Below, in pieces: positions 24,907 through 35,504 of a stretch of 64,000 nt of DNA. How positions within the stretch are numbered: position 1 is the first letter of the stretch; each line of letters starts with the position of its first letter. A program made the position numbers and the translations under genes. A model generated the notes under the pieces. The model worked only from the letters and a program-made list of their open reading frames with translations. It searched no databases and had not been told where the DNA came from. The DNA comes from Isoetes taiwanensis (taxonomy: Eukaryota; Streptophyta; Lycopodiopsida; Isoetales; Isoetaceae): NCBI GenBank assembly GCA_021234155.1, contig JAJEKV010000020.1, positions 17,541,018 through 17,605,017 on the forward strand, in the 5' to 3' direction.

Positions 24907-25581
24907 CGAGGCCATGAGGAAATCAAGATATTATAGGAAATCCTCTCAAAGTCTATTGCCCTTTTTTGCAAAACCTCTAGAATGGTTTTTAAAGCCAAAA
25001 GTGGTAAATGGAAAAATAAGAAAATCATAAGGTGAAGGATATGGCAAGATATAAGGTGAATGGCCTAATATAATAGGGCAAATAAAGTTCTATGGAGTGG
25101 TATGAATAGTGTAGTGATGTGAAGAAAATATTTAAGTAATGGTTATAGGAAAATGGCAATATGGTCAAAACGAAAAGTTCCAAAGCAACGGTTATAAAAT
25201 GTAGGGCAAAAATAATAAAGATGAATATTTCAAGGAGTTATGGATGAGAATTTGGCAAGATGGCCAAACTAAAAATTTCAATGGAATAGATCAAAATGAG
25301 ATGGGAATTGGGCATGGATGTAAAAGTGGAAAAAATGGCTAGAAATTAGGATGCTATAACATGGGGTCTTCCAAACTTCAATATCTTGTGTCCGGAACTT
25401 CCAATAGGCATCTTCCAAACTTCAAATAACCCAGAGTCTTCTAGTGCATAATTTATCTTCAAGATAAGTTCCCTTTCAAATTTGATTTCAATATCAATTT
25501 CCTCTATCAAGGTCTTCCAAACTTCACAGCTAAAAACTCAAATAAAAAAAATGGTTAGTATGTTGCCCAGTGGGGGAAACA
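24907..25581 (-). repeat. Reversed A-family LTR fragment (duplicate of 1,069-1,744)
   Basis: Same sequence and junctions as 1,069-1,744, starting on the - strand with TGTTTCCCCC-ACT-GGGCAACA at 25,581. A D-type LTR start follows at 25,582-25,671, and 25,672-26,190 is unassigned repeat DNA. Confidence 0.5.
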
Positions 25582-26577
25582 ACTAGTTCATGCACATACA
25601 TATCAAGCCAAATATTAGCAAAGAGTGTGACAATGCAGATAGCTCTTCTATGCTACCAAAATGTGGCAGCACCATGCCAAACAAAGAAGGATAGGTTGCC
25701 CCCCTAGCCTCAACTAGACATGAAGTCACAAAAGTCCTTGATGGTTGCCAACGTGGGAAAATGGTTAGCAACATGGGCTTCCATGAGACATAGGAGCAAG
25801 GTAGCATGGTAGGTAGGCCAAATGATGTGCAAATGACCATGGAGATATGAATGTGATGGACCTGCATGGCAAATGAATGTATGATTAGCAAAATAGAGTT
25901 GCCATATGGAGGCATATTGGCAACTTGAGATAAATGATTGGGAATGATGTGTATATGGTGCGGACATGATGGGACATATGAACGACATGTTGGAAATATG
26001 TGATTTAGTTGATTGCATAATAATAATCATAAGGGTTCAGGATTGTGCAGTGTTATCTGCCTAATGATAGTACATGAGACATCATTGCACGCATTTATGG
26101 TGAGAAGATAAAAAAACTAGGGAAGTGCCATGTTGAACCATATAGTGCATGTTGATCATATATCACTTGATGCCTTATTATTATTTTAAAAAAGGGTATC
26201 CTCCTCTCTCTCTAGCGCCCTCAACGCCCTTGCATAGAGCCCCTTGATTTGCCCCTTTCGGCTTTTCTCTCTCTAGGGTTTACAATCTCTCTCTAGCCCC
26301 AAAACCCCAAACCTCAAAAGGTGCTCGACAAATGATTTTGGGTCCCCAAATTGGATTAGAGCACATTTTTACTGACCAGAGACCCCATAGCCTTTGGAAG
26401 TCAACAAGACGAGAATAATGTTGAGCTAGGCTCCAACACTTGCCCGACATTGCCATAGCCCAACCAAGCGCCTCTTGGCCTTTAGTTCGGCCGGCCACCG
26501 CCATAGCCCGCCTAGCCTCGCCGGACTCGACAAGCCCCCGCCATAGCCTAAACCTTGCTTGGCGTGCCATACCCCCA

Positions 26578-27300
26578 CCATGGCCCGCGAAGCAGCCCGT
26601 TGTCCGGACTCACCCCCAGCGGTGAGCTTCCACATGCCACAACACCCCACCTCGGGCAAACCCCGACACGGCCTGGCGACCTCGCATGGCCGAGCACGGG
26701 AAAACCAAGAAGGACCACCAAGGAAGCGGCCCCGTGCAGACGCAGTGGGCAAGGGAGAGACATCCTCCATGAAGAAGGAGGCTCGGGCCAAGGCCCACAT
26801 AGCCAGGCCGGCTCGGCAGTAGCCGAAAGTTGGCTGCCCATGCCCCACAGGGCCCCCTCCGTTGGCAGAATCTTGGGCCGCCATCCAAGCTCGGGTTGAG
26901 GCCAATAGTGCCCGCATTGCGGGCCCGAGACGGAGATGGAGTCCGCAACATCTCACGGCAAGGCGCAGACAATTGGTGATAGCTTAAACATCATCGACAC
27001 CGAAGTTGGAGACCCAAGCACACCTACCGGACGACAAAGATCCGGATTGGTGCACTCGAGAGGCAAAGAAGACCGCAGTGCTTGCGCATACAGCTCGCGA
27101 TGGATACCCCGGACGCCGCCAGCAGTGACAGTGGACCGGGCAGAGCGCGAGACACTTTTGCCACGCCTCGGGCCCGCATCGAGGTTGATGAGGCCAACGC
27201 CATGGCACGGGCGGCAATGTGCCACACCCGCTTGGAAGTTGAGGAGGCTACCACCGCAAGATAGAGGTTGCAGTCGCCTTTGGAGGTTAACCAGCAAAGA
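26578..27300 (+). pseudogene. LINE ORF1 region, copy 2, frame-disrupted
   Basis: Aligned to the open 2,746-3,291 frame of copy 1. Examples of change are CACAGAAGCAGCCCAG to CGCGAAGCAGCCCG and GTCTGGACTC to GTCCGGACTC. Losses centre on CAG and CTG. Residual open pieces here (such as 26,936-27,352) have no independent support. Confidence 0.6.
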
Positions 27301-28176
27301 TCGAAGCGCTCTTCTGAGAAGGATTTGCACGGACGGGAAATGCAGAGTCTGACCGGTCATTGCCCAAGAAGGCAAGGGCCTCCGTGCAGAGGCTCATGAA
27401 CAATGGCGGCACGCGACGCCGGAGATGGCAAGACAGACTGTGCCTTGCAAGAGCCGAGCTCCGGACTTCAAAAAACGAAGCTTCTGACAAATGACACACC
27501 GATTACCGCAAGCCCGACAGAACCAAGATGTCAATCGGGTCGCCGCTCAACTTCGAGCGCCCGGCGGCCGCCTGACCCCTGCCGCGCACCATCATCACGC
27601 GATGCGCCACCCGGGGCGAGTGGGCCGGTGCCCTCATCGGATCGAAGCTCGCGGCCCGCCAGCGACGAGCCACAACCTAGTAATTCGGGGCGAGGAAGAG
27701 CTGGGAGAGAATCTCACCCGTAAGATACACACACCACGGATCCTTGGGTGCATGGCGTTTCCTCGTCCGGGACTGTTGATTCGCGCGACCAACCCGGTGT
27801 GGGGTCGGCGCCCGTGCCCGCGGCGAAGTAGTGGTGTTCGCGGTTGCTGGATGTAACGAAGTTCGAGAGGCCATCTTTAGCGATAGAGCGGGTTCTTGAA
27901 GAGCACATCTATGTATGTGAGCGGGATCTTACTCGATCTGCGGCGGGAGGCACACAGAGAGAGTTCGCCCGGCGAGGGGCGCCCTTGATCGACCAAATCT
28001 TTGCGGTACGCACCCGCTCGGCCGAATGATACCCCTGCCGCCCTGCTCCACGACCCTCGCTTAATGCCCCTCTGGCCCGTCTGCTCCCTTCCCGACCAAA
28101 TCGCCGCCCCGCCTCAAAACCTGGCTGGTCGAAATCGCCCGCAACTTCGCCCGCTCTAGCTGCTGCTCAATAGGAA

Positions 28177-28629
28177 TTGTGCCTCCGGGTGGTGGTCTGG
28201 AACTGTCGAGGTTTCCCATGGCAAAAGGGTGATAGCCTCAATTCAGTAGCTGTGGACATGGACCTCATCTTCCTCATGGAGACATGGGAACACCCAGGCC
28301 ACAGGCTGCCTGATCTGCCAGGGCACCGGCATTTTTTAGTGTTCAATGGTTGTACAGGGAGACGTGGGCACGGTGGGGTTGCCTGCTACTACCGGGTAGC
28401 CTTGGCACATTTGGTTTCCCTCCAGAAGACCGACAGACATAACCGCTACTTGTGGATCCGAGTGCACCACCCTGGCGGGGATCCTCTCTTCCTAGCTGCT
28501 TGCTACTTTTCCCATGTAGAGAGTCCCTTCTATCACGGCCACCCGGAGGTGGACAGGATGGACCCGTATGTCGATCTATATGATGACATACAACAGCACA
28601 AGCGGATGGGCGGAGTTATGCTCCTTTGA
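28177..28629 (+). pseudogene. LINE ORF2, endonuclease domain
   Basis: A 150-codon open piece carrying the N-terminal motifs of the apurinic-type (EEP) endonuclease that nicks target DNA for LINE integration: VVWNCRGF (Asn), LMETWE (Glu) and the GGVACYYR region. It ends at TGA 28,627-28,629, immediately followed in frame by DFNARAG, the next conserved motif (family form GDFNA). The TGA is therefore a nonsense mutation inside the domain and is shared by copy 1 at 4,797-4,799. The chosen start is the first residue of the domain; no clear ATG is seen nearby. The product would be non-functional as read. Confidence 0.8.
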
Positions 28630-28903
28630 GACTTCAATGCGCGGGCAGGGGTGGAACAGACCATGCGGCTGGACCCCCTAGCACATGGCGTCTTTGCGAT
28701 TCGCCCCGCAGAGGCGGTTACACCACGGCGCTCGGCCGATGATCCTTTCGCTTTGGCGCACAATTGCTCGATGTGCGGTATCTTTGACTGCTCATATGCA
28801 ATGGCCTACCACAATGGCCCTCTTCCCATGGGTACACTTGCGTGCGCCGGGACAATCGGCGGCGGAACTAGTGTCATGGATTATGTCATAGTGGCTGCGC
28901 AGG

Positions 28904-30451
28904 ATGTACACCTTGTCAGCCATTTCACGCGTCGGCCGCGGACAAATGGGCGCAGGAGGCCGACTCAGATCACCTCCCACTCTATGTGAGGCTGGCCTGG
29001 CCAGCCGCTATGGCCCCTCAGTAGCAGTACCTTGCCGACCTCGGTTGCGCTTGGATTATGAGCAGGCGGAGGGTTACGCTGACATGCTCGCAGAAGCCCT
29101 CCCGACAGTTCTGCAGGCCCACACGCTGGAGCAGCAAACCGACCAGCTGGTTGAGCTCCTCAGAGCAGGGGCAGACAGATGCTTTGGGAGACCTCCCCCA
29201 CGCCAGAGATCAGAGACCGCAACCTTCCCGCGTAACAGATGGTTTGATGCTGAGTGTAAGGAACGCAAACGCGCACTCCGTCTCATCGTGGATCAGGACC
29301 AGCGAGCTCAGGCCACCAGCCATTACCGTGCCTTCCTCAAGGAAACAAAGGCAAGGTACCTGGCAAGGCACCAGGGAGAAATGTTCGGCCTACTGGACGC
29401 CCACCCGAGAGCTTTCTGGCGCAGGGTACTCTGCAGGCCAGCACAGCCTACGGGGAACATCACGGCGTTGCAGTGGGAGCAGTACCTGCAACAGCTTTAT
29501 GATCCCCCGGGAACACGGACGGATGTTCCCCCGCAACATGGCCCACCGCTGGTGATCACAGAAGAAGATGTCGAAGAGGGGCTGCAGCGCCTGGCTAATG
29601 GGAAGGCGGCAGACTTGGATGGCCTGCAAGCGGAGTTGCTCAAGTGGGCAGGACAGCCCATGGTGCCCGTCCTGACTGCACTGTTCAACAGGGCGCTGCA
29701 AGAGGGTTTTCCCCGGTCATGGACCACAAGCAGGGTTGTTCCGATCTACAAGGCAGGGGACCCACACTGTCCAGCCAATTACCGAACCATCATGGTCAGC
29801 TCAGTATTTGCCAAGCTGTGCGCGGGCATTCTCGAACAGCAGGTAACCAGATGGGCAGAGGCAGCGGAAGTCAGGGCACTTACCCAGGCAGGCTTCCGAC
29901 CCCGACATTCGACCATTGATCACATCTTCACACTCAGGACCCTGGTCGAGGACAGCAGGAACCGTCGGGAGGACCTGTACTGCTGTTTTGTGGACTTTGC
30001 AAAGGCTTTCGACACAGTCCCCCGGGAAAAGTTGTGGGCGAGATTGCACCATTTGGGGCTCCCTATGGATCTGCAGAACGCAGTGTACAGACTGTACGAG
30101 AGCTGCACAGGCCGCATGCAACCGGAAGGACAGTCATTTGCCAGTAGCATTGGAGTTAGGCAAGGTTGCCCTCTCTCACCTACACTCTTTGGACTTTACA
30201 TTGACCAGCTGGAAGCCTGGCTAACTGGCAATGGGGCAGACGGTATACAGCTCTTGCAACAGGTCATCCGGCAGCTCATCTATGCGGATGATATGGACCT
30301 CTTGGCCCATACACCAGAGGGAATGCAGGCACACCTAGATGCCCTGGACACATTCTGCCAGGCAACGGACATGCGGGTCAACTTGGCCAAGACTAAGGTG
30401 GTCCTCATATCCTCCTCACGTCATCCGACACCTCCGGCGCTCACTTACTAG
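28904..30451 (+). pseudogene. LINE ORF2, reverse transcriptase domain
   Basis: A 515-codon open stretch in frame 2. It contains NYRTIMVSSVFAKL, GFRPRHSTIDHIF, FVDFAKAFDTVP (first catalytic Asp), GVRQGCPLSPTLF and the catalytic YADDMDLL at 30,281-30,304, then NLAKTKVV. This is a full set of non-LTR RT motifs; the enzyme would copy the LINE RNA onto nicked DNA. A TAG at 30,449-30,451 ends it where the protein should go on (GQMVEITPSYKYLGVEF). A frameshift between 28,630 and 28,904 separates it from the endonuclease. The listed ATG is internal to the domain and not a real start. Confidence 0.85.
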
Positions 30452-31476
30452 GGGCAGATGGTAGAGATCACACCCAGCTACAAGTACCTGGGGGTGGAAT
30501 TCCCGTCCTCAATGCATTGGGATGCATCCATTCGCCTTCGGGTGACCATAGGTTGGAAGGCGTTGTACGCAATGCAAAACAATAGTCACAGGGCAGAGCT
30601 GTATGACTGGGGCCACTAGTTACATTTGTTCCGGCCACTGATCGAGCCAGTTCTTTTGTATGGGGTCGAGGTGTGGGGCCCGGTGGTGTCTTTGGCGACT
30701 TGGAACGACGTAAAGCAGGTCCAAAAGGCATTTTTGACGCGGGCACTTGGCGTCAAGCCCTCAGTTCCATATCAGATCTTGTTGCAGGAGACAGGATTCA
30801 TGCCCCTGCAGCATGCGGCCCTCGATAGGCACATTGTCTATTTCCAGAAGGTGGCCAACATGGGCGACACTCGGCTCCCGCACTTGGCTTACGCTGTGGC
30901 AATGAGCCCGCAACGACTCAGGGCTTATTGGAAGGACAAGAGAGCCCAGTGGCTGGCGCGCTAGAACGTAGACGCACATAGGTGCGTCCAGGTGCATACA
31001 GACGCCGGCCGGGATAGGCTGAGGGGTACTTGGACTCTTGTTTCCTGGGGAAGCTCTGGAACCACCATGCTCTGGAACAGGTAAAGGTGGCACACTACAA
31101 ACAGCACATAAACCCCACCCTGGTTCGAGGCCCACAACTCTACCTGCGTTCTCAGTTGCCCATGAAGAAGCGCAGGATTATCGCGTCCATTCGAACAGGG
31201 GCCCACCATCTTCGGCTTGAGACGGGTCGGTGGGTTGAAGAGCCACGCCAGGACAGGCTTTGTCAGTGTTGCCCGCTGAAGGTTGTTGAGGATGAAAGCC
31301 ATACCTTCCAGAGCTGTCCAGCCTATAGTCAGATTCGAGCTCGCTACGTTCTCTTGGTGCGACCTGGTCTGCCCCTGCACGAGCTACTCAGTACGCCACC
31401 AGTTCGATCTCTTGGCTCCTACCTCCAGGAGGTTTTGGATCTGCGGACTCACCTCTGCCCCCTGGCGCCTATCTGA
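30452..31476 (+). pseudogene. LINE ORF2, C-terminal region with His/Cys finger
   Basis: Continues in frame 2 after the TAG, is interrupted again by TAG 30,617-30,619 (WGH-stop-LHLF), stays open at 30,626-30,964, then shifts to frame 1 for 31,030-31,476. Near 31,261-31,325 lies a CxxC...HxxxxC finger (CQCCPLKVVEDESH then TFQSCPAY) typical of LINE C-termini, thought to bind nucleic acid. Both TAG codons are shared with copy 1. The frameshift near 30,960-31,030 sits where CAG codons are missing. Confidence 0.7.
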
Positions 31477-31675
31477 GGTGCCGGGAATTCATGTGTATAT
31501 ATGTGTATGTTTGTACAGCTGCCAGCAGGTTTGTTGCTGTGACGGTTTTTCCCTCCTAAGGGGGGTTTTTTTAATCCGGGTAGCAACGGGCTTGCTGCAC
31601 CCGTGTAATTTGGGTCCCATAGGCCGATTGGCCTCCGCGGACGATAAAAGAACCTTCCTTCCTTCCTTATAGAAG

Positions 31676-32377
31676 AGCAGAGTTAATGAAGTTAATGGTT
31701 TGAGATCTTTGCTATGATAAGGTCGTTATTCATAAAGGGTTAAATATATGATAAGATGAAATATATTGGCGGCAAAAAGGTGGCAAATTTAGAAGATGTC
31801 AAGGTCGGCCGGATTGACAGCCTAAACCGTTGAACCAACCTGATAAGAGCAAACCATAACCTATAAAATATATACACAGTTGTACAGTGGTCGGATTGAT
31901 CTCTTAAAGGAGGAATTTGCAAGAAAAGAAGTCGGATGTATTATTTGAGATTTGCATTGCTATAGTAAAGGGAATGACACCATTGCTACAGTGTTTTCTT
32001 TGATCCATTTGCTACAGTAACTTACCTTGATTATTTTCTAAGGTCAAGATATCATTAAAGGTTGAATTTTCACTTAGCATATTGATGTTTATTTGAGTTG
32101 TTATTGAGACCTTGTTGGATTGAAAGGAGTAGTATAGAAAAATTCTAATACGACATCATAAAAGGAAGGATACACTTGTGAGCACATGATGGGATGTATG
32201 AATGACATGATAAAAGGAAGGATATACTTTTGAGCACATGATGTGGACAAGATGGGATGATGACAACAAAATAGAATGAGGTGTGTATGATGTGTGCACA
32301 TGTGCAACCATGGTCTGATGATGGGCACATGTATTAGTGTAGTAACAAAATAAAGTCTTGTTTTGGACTTGTTGTTT
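31676..32377. other. AT-rich flank and unassigned repeat DNA
   Basis: 31,676-32,175 duplicates 7,861-8,368. 32,176-32,377 has two loose copies of aaaggaaggatayact-ttgagcacatgatg. No coding signal. Confidence 0.4.
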
Positions 32378-32756
32378 GGCAGCATAGAAGAGCCATGCGC
32401 ATGTATTACACCTTTGGCTAATACATCAGGACATATATGTGCATGAGCTAATGGTCCAAGAATCTTGAAGACCTCCACCTTTGAAGACTTATAGAAGATG
32501 AGGAACCAAAGAAGGACATTGATTGGACATCATATTGCAAGAAGGTTTTGCTTCTATTAGAGCATTCATGAAGAATAGGAGTTGACCCTTGAAGACCCCT
32601 TCATCAAAGTTTGGAAGACCCCACAAGCTTCAATGTTATTGTGCTAGATCCAAGATTTTAGCATGTATTTCATTTCCCAAAGCATAATTCACAAATCCCG
32701 AGAATCTATCATCTTGATTCCACTCAAAAAACCTCTCTCACATCTCTTTTTTCCTC
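32378..32756 (+). repeat. D-type LTR start fragment, decayed
   Basis: GTTTGGCAGCA-TAGAAGAGCC followed by catg-rich sequence, ttggctaatac and the gaagacccc/ccttgattccact block parallels 23,100-23,400. The outer arm of the usual start hairpin is lost. Confidence 0.5.
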
Positions 32757-33870
32757 AACCTGGCTTTAAGAGTCAAAAACAAGGAACCCACTTAAAAGTA
32801 AGCTCAAATTGTGCTTAGAACCGCCACATCACTTTAGGTGATTAGTTGATACAAGAATAGCTCCAAACAACAAGTATTCATAGATTTCACATTTCTAAAA
32901 AAAGAGAGCAGTATTGAAGTCAAGATGATTGGCAGGAATGAACTTTTAGGTTTTTTTTCCCAAATTGGCAAAGAAAAGTTACTAGAAGACTATGGTGAAA
33001 TTCTTGACCAAGTCAGGGTTGTAGCCTAGGAGATATTCAGGCTCAAATTTGGGTCAAAATTTGGTCAAGAGCAGTTAATATGCAGAATAGTGATCAGGAA
33101 GATGATTTTTGAGTTGCCAAATGTCTTTTTGAGAAATTCTAAAGCAAATAGGTGTAAAAAGTAGTTTGATGTTGGGCAAGAGGTCAAAATGCAATTTGGA
33201 TCACAAGGAATATTTCTATTTGCAAAAATACAGTAAAAAACTGTCTCAGACAGATTGTGAAAATTTCTAACTCGAGTTTGGATTCGTTTTCTTTTTAAAG
33301 ATTTTTAACCATACAGGTGTTACTGGATTGCAAGGATAGATGGAAACCTGTGAAAAAAGGATTTGGGACAAAGGATATTCTACTGTCGAATTGTTTGAAA
33401 TGGAAAAACACTATAAATCATAACAGAGATGGTTTTTGAAACTTGGTGGGCAATTTTCATTGATGATAAGGTAATACAAGTCATAATATGATTGTATAGA
33501 AGGTAATCAACCCTTCAAAACACATCAAAAGATCATTAGGTACATAAAATAATAAATGTTTTTCAGTCAAATCTTTTGCAAATCCAACCGAGGAATGCGT
33601 AGGAATTTCAAGAATACTTCAGATCATGCTCATCATGTATCAATGTTGAATTTGAGCGCGCCTAGGCCTTCAAAAAGTGTCAAAGCAGAATCCCCTGTAT
33701 CCCTGCACGGCCTAGATGCCGAGTCAAAGTAGGGTGCCGGCATTAATAGAAAAAAGTGAGCCTTCAGAAAAGGCTACAATAAAACAGCATGATGTGCTAG
33801 TAGCCCCCATCAGGGAGCTCGCCTATGCTACACAAGTCCAGTGGCCTCAGGGCACAAGGGACGATAATGT

Positions 33871-33916
33871 ATTCTATTCTATTCTATTCTATTCTATTCT
33901 ATTCTATTCTATTCTA
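33871..33916 (+). repeat. (ATTCT)n microsatellite
   Basis: About nine uninterrupted ATTCT units. Confidence 0.95.
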
Positions 33917-34128
33917 TATAATTAGTTCAAATGGTTCTCGAATCTTAGGTTTTAATTATAGGTTTGTTGGATTCCAAAAGGGAGGAAAGTAAAAAATAGG
34001 TAGGTTGCAGAGGTTATGGCTTTAGTTCCGGTGTGATTCGAGCCGAATTCCATGAATTAGGGTTCTGGTCATATATGTTGCTGAGGAGCCCCAGTATTTG
34101 CCACATTTATCCTGGCGTATATCGTCGT

Positions 34129-34266
34129 ATTCATGTATAATAAGTTTAAAGCAATGGTTTTAAGTTGGGTGTATATCGCTAAAGCAATAGTTTTAAGGCT
34201 AATGGTTTTAAGGCTGGTGTATATCACCGTATTCATGTAAAAGCAGTTTAAAGCAATGGTTTTAAG
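34129..34266 (+). repeat. Short tandem repeat with aaagcaatggttttaag units
   Basis: Three to four imperfect units combining cgtattcatgta and aaagcaatggttttaag with gtgtatatc. Confidence 0.6.
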
Positions 34267-34366
34267 GGGTCCACAGGTAAAATACCAGAGCTTTAAAAGG
34301 TTTAATAACCTTGAGACCATGATGAAACCATTTGAGCATGAAAATTTGGAATATAGGCTTGTAGAG

Positions 34367-34454
34367 CTAAGTTCTTTTTATGAAGCCAGGGTCACAAGGG
34401 AGGTAACAAGCTAAGTTCTTTTTATGAAGCCAGGGTCACAAGGGAGGTAACAAG
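34367..34454 (+). repeat. Perfect 44-bp tandem duplication
   Basis: The unit from ctaagttc to ggtaacaag at 34,367-34,410 is repeated at 34,411-34,454. Confidence 0.9.
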
Positions 34455-34681
34455 CATTTATATGGACCTTGATATAACCTTTGGGAACATTTCAAAACTA
34501 TAAGGCAAATACGTGGCATTTCTTGGAGCCATGGTGGCAATGGAGAATGAGGTGTGAGTGAGAAGCATTTGATAAGGGTTTGAGAGCAATAAAATGACAA
34601 GGTAACAACATGGCTATGGTGAACGCATGGGAGTATGGAAAAATAAAAGGATGCAAAGAAGCAAAAATCTCACGGGGCAAA

Positions 34682-35244
34682 TGATGGCGGGTTTTCCCAC
34701 ACCCCCATCATTCGACCTCAAAGGCAGAAATCAAGATCATCCGGTGCTGCTAGATTAAAACAAAAAACTTGACCAGAATTGGAATAAGAATAAGAAAATA
34801 ATATGGGCCCAAAAATCTTCTTTTATAATCAAGAACTGGCATGGAAATACAATGGAAATCATCCTCCCATGTCTCTGAACCATGGGAGGCTTCTACACCA
34901 GATCATGTGGAGGCTGCCACCCTCCACAAAATCGTGGAGCAGGGAGAGAGGAGGAGCTCGTGCTCCTCAAAACAGTTATATAATTCTCGCCTCTTCATCT
35001 CCACCCTTCAAAATGCACCTCTTGATCTCGCCCTTCCATCCTTGCCTCCTCATCTCAACCCTTGAAATAACACCTCTTGATCTTGACCTTTGAATATGCA
35101 CCCCTCCTCAACCATTAACAATATTTTTAAGAGCCTTTATATATTGAGCTCTTTTACAATATCTCAATTTCTTCACACACCCCAAAAATGGTTTTGTTTC
35201 ACAAATCTTTTCATGTTGACCGGGTGCCAAAAACCCGGTCAACA
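34682..35244 (-). repeat. 3' LTR of element F
   Basis: On the - strand it starts TGTTGACCGGG...CCCGGTCAACA (35,244-35,214) and ends ...ACCCGCCATCA. The 3' end pairs AATGATGG.GGGT with ACCC.CCATCATT. Contains an ataaaggctct promoter-like stretch and a purine-rich strand complementary to cttgatctcgcc units. Confidence 0.85.
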
Positions 35245-35264
35245 TCTCGCCCAAACAAAAAATG

Positions 35265-35281
35265 GGCCGGTCCCCTCGGCC
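35265..35281 (-). promoter_or_regulatory. Hairpin before 3' LTR of element F (polypurine-tract candidate)
   Basis: GGCCGAGGGGACCGGCC on the - strand, 20 bases from the LTR, with AGGGGA in the loop. A second inverted repeat, GTTAG(T)CTTTTTTG with CAAAAAAG(AT)CTAAC, lies at 35,319-35,350. Confidence 0.6.
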
Positions 35282-35351
35282 CTCTTACTTCAAAGATTTC
35301 ATATGTTTAATACAATAAGTTAGTCTTTTTTGGCACAAAAAAGATCTAACT

Positions 35352-35504
35352 GGGGGTTTTAACGGATCCCTCCAAACCTTTCTGAATAATTCAAAGATGG
35401 GGGTTTTAACGGATCCCTCCAAACCTTTCTGAAGATGGGGGTTTTTAACGGATCCCTCCAAACCTTTTTAAAGATGGGGGTTTTAACGGATCCCTCCAAA
35501 CCTT
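35352..35504 (-). repeat. Four tandem copies of a BamHI-site-bearing unit in element F
   Basis: Units at about 35,352, 35,399, 35,437 and 35,475 each read gggggttttaacggatcc then ctccaaacc. Two related, degraded units occur at the same relative place in element D (52,541-52,615). Confidence 0.85.

Larger units (their letters stand above)
26190..31675 (+). mobile_element. Non-LTR retrotransposon (LINE), copy 2
   Basis: Same element as at 2,360-7,860. From about 28,280 onward the coding sequence is mostly clean and CAG-rich, while 26,200-28,280 is depleted of CAG/CTG relative to copy 1 and broken. It ends with the CTTCCTTCCTTCC tail near 31,665. It moved to this place, or copy 1 did, as part of the larger duplication. 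Confidence 0.8.
23858..32175. repeat. Segmental duplication, copy 2
   Basis: Partner of 1-8,368 with the same internal order. At its right edge, after ggaaggatacac at 32,175, this copy continues into gtgagcacatgatggg-type repeat DNA, whereas copy 1 jumps into the middle of a reversed A-type LTR. One copy therefore has a breakpoint there. Confidence 0.9.
32757..34676 (-). repeat. Old A-family LTR, reversed, host of element F
   Basis: Begins like an A-family LTR end read backwards (cctggctttaagagtcaaaaacaagg; compare 36,272) and follows that order with much divergence. Element F lies at its far side; the sequence beyond F (47,633-47,669) may be its continuation. Within it are a microsatellite and two short tandem repeats listed separately. 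Confidence 0.55.

Noticed and set aside
2360-31675. The two LINE copies as independent insertions
   Set aside because: Both share flanking nested LTR junctions and three nonsense codons, so they come from one insertion that was duplicated.
33871-33916. Short direct repeats that might suggest a CRISPR array
   Set aside because: Simple microsatellite and tandem units without spacers, in a plant nuclear context.
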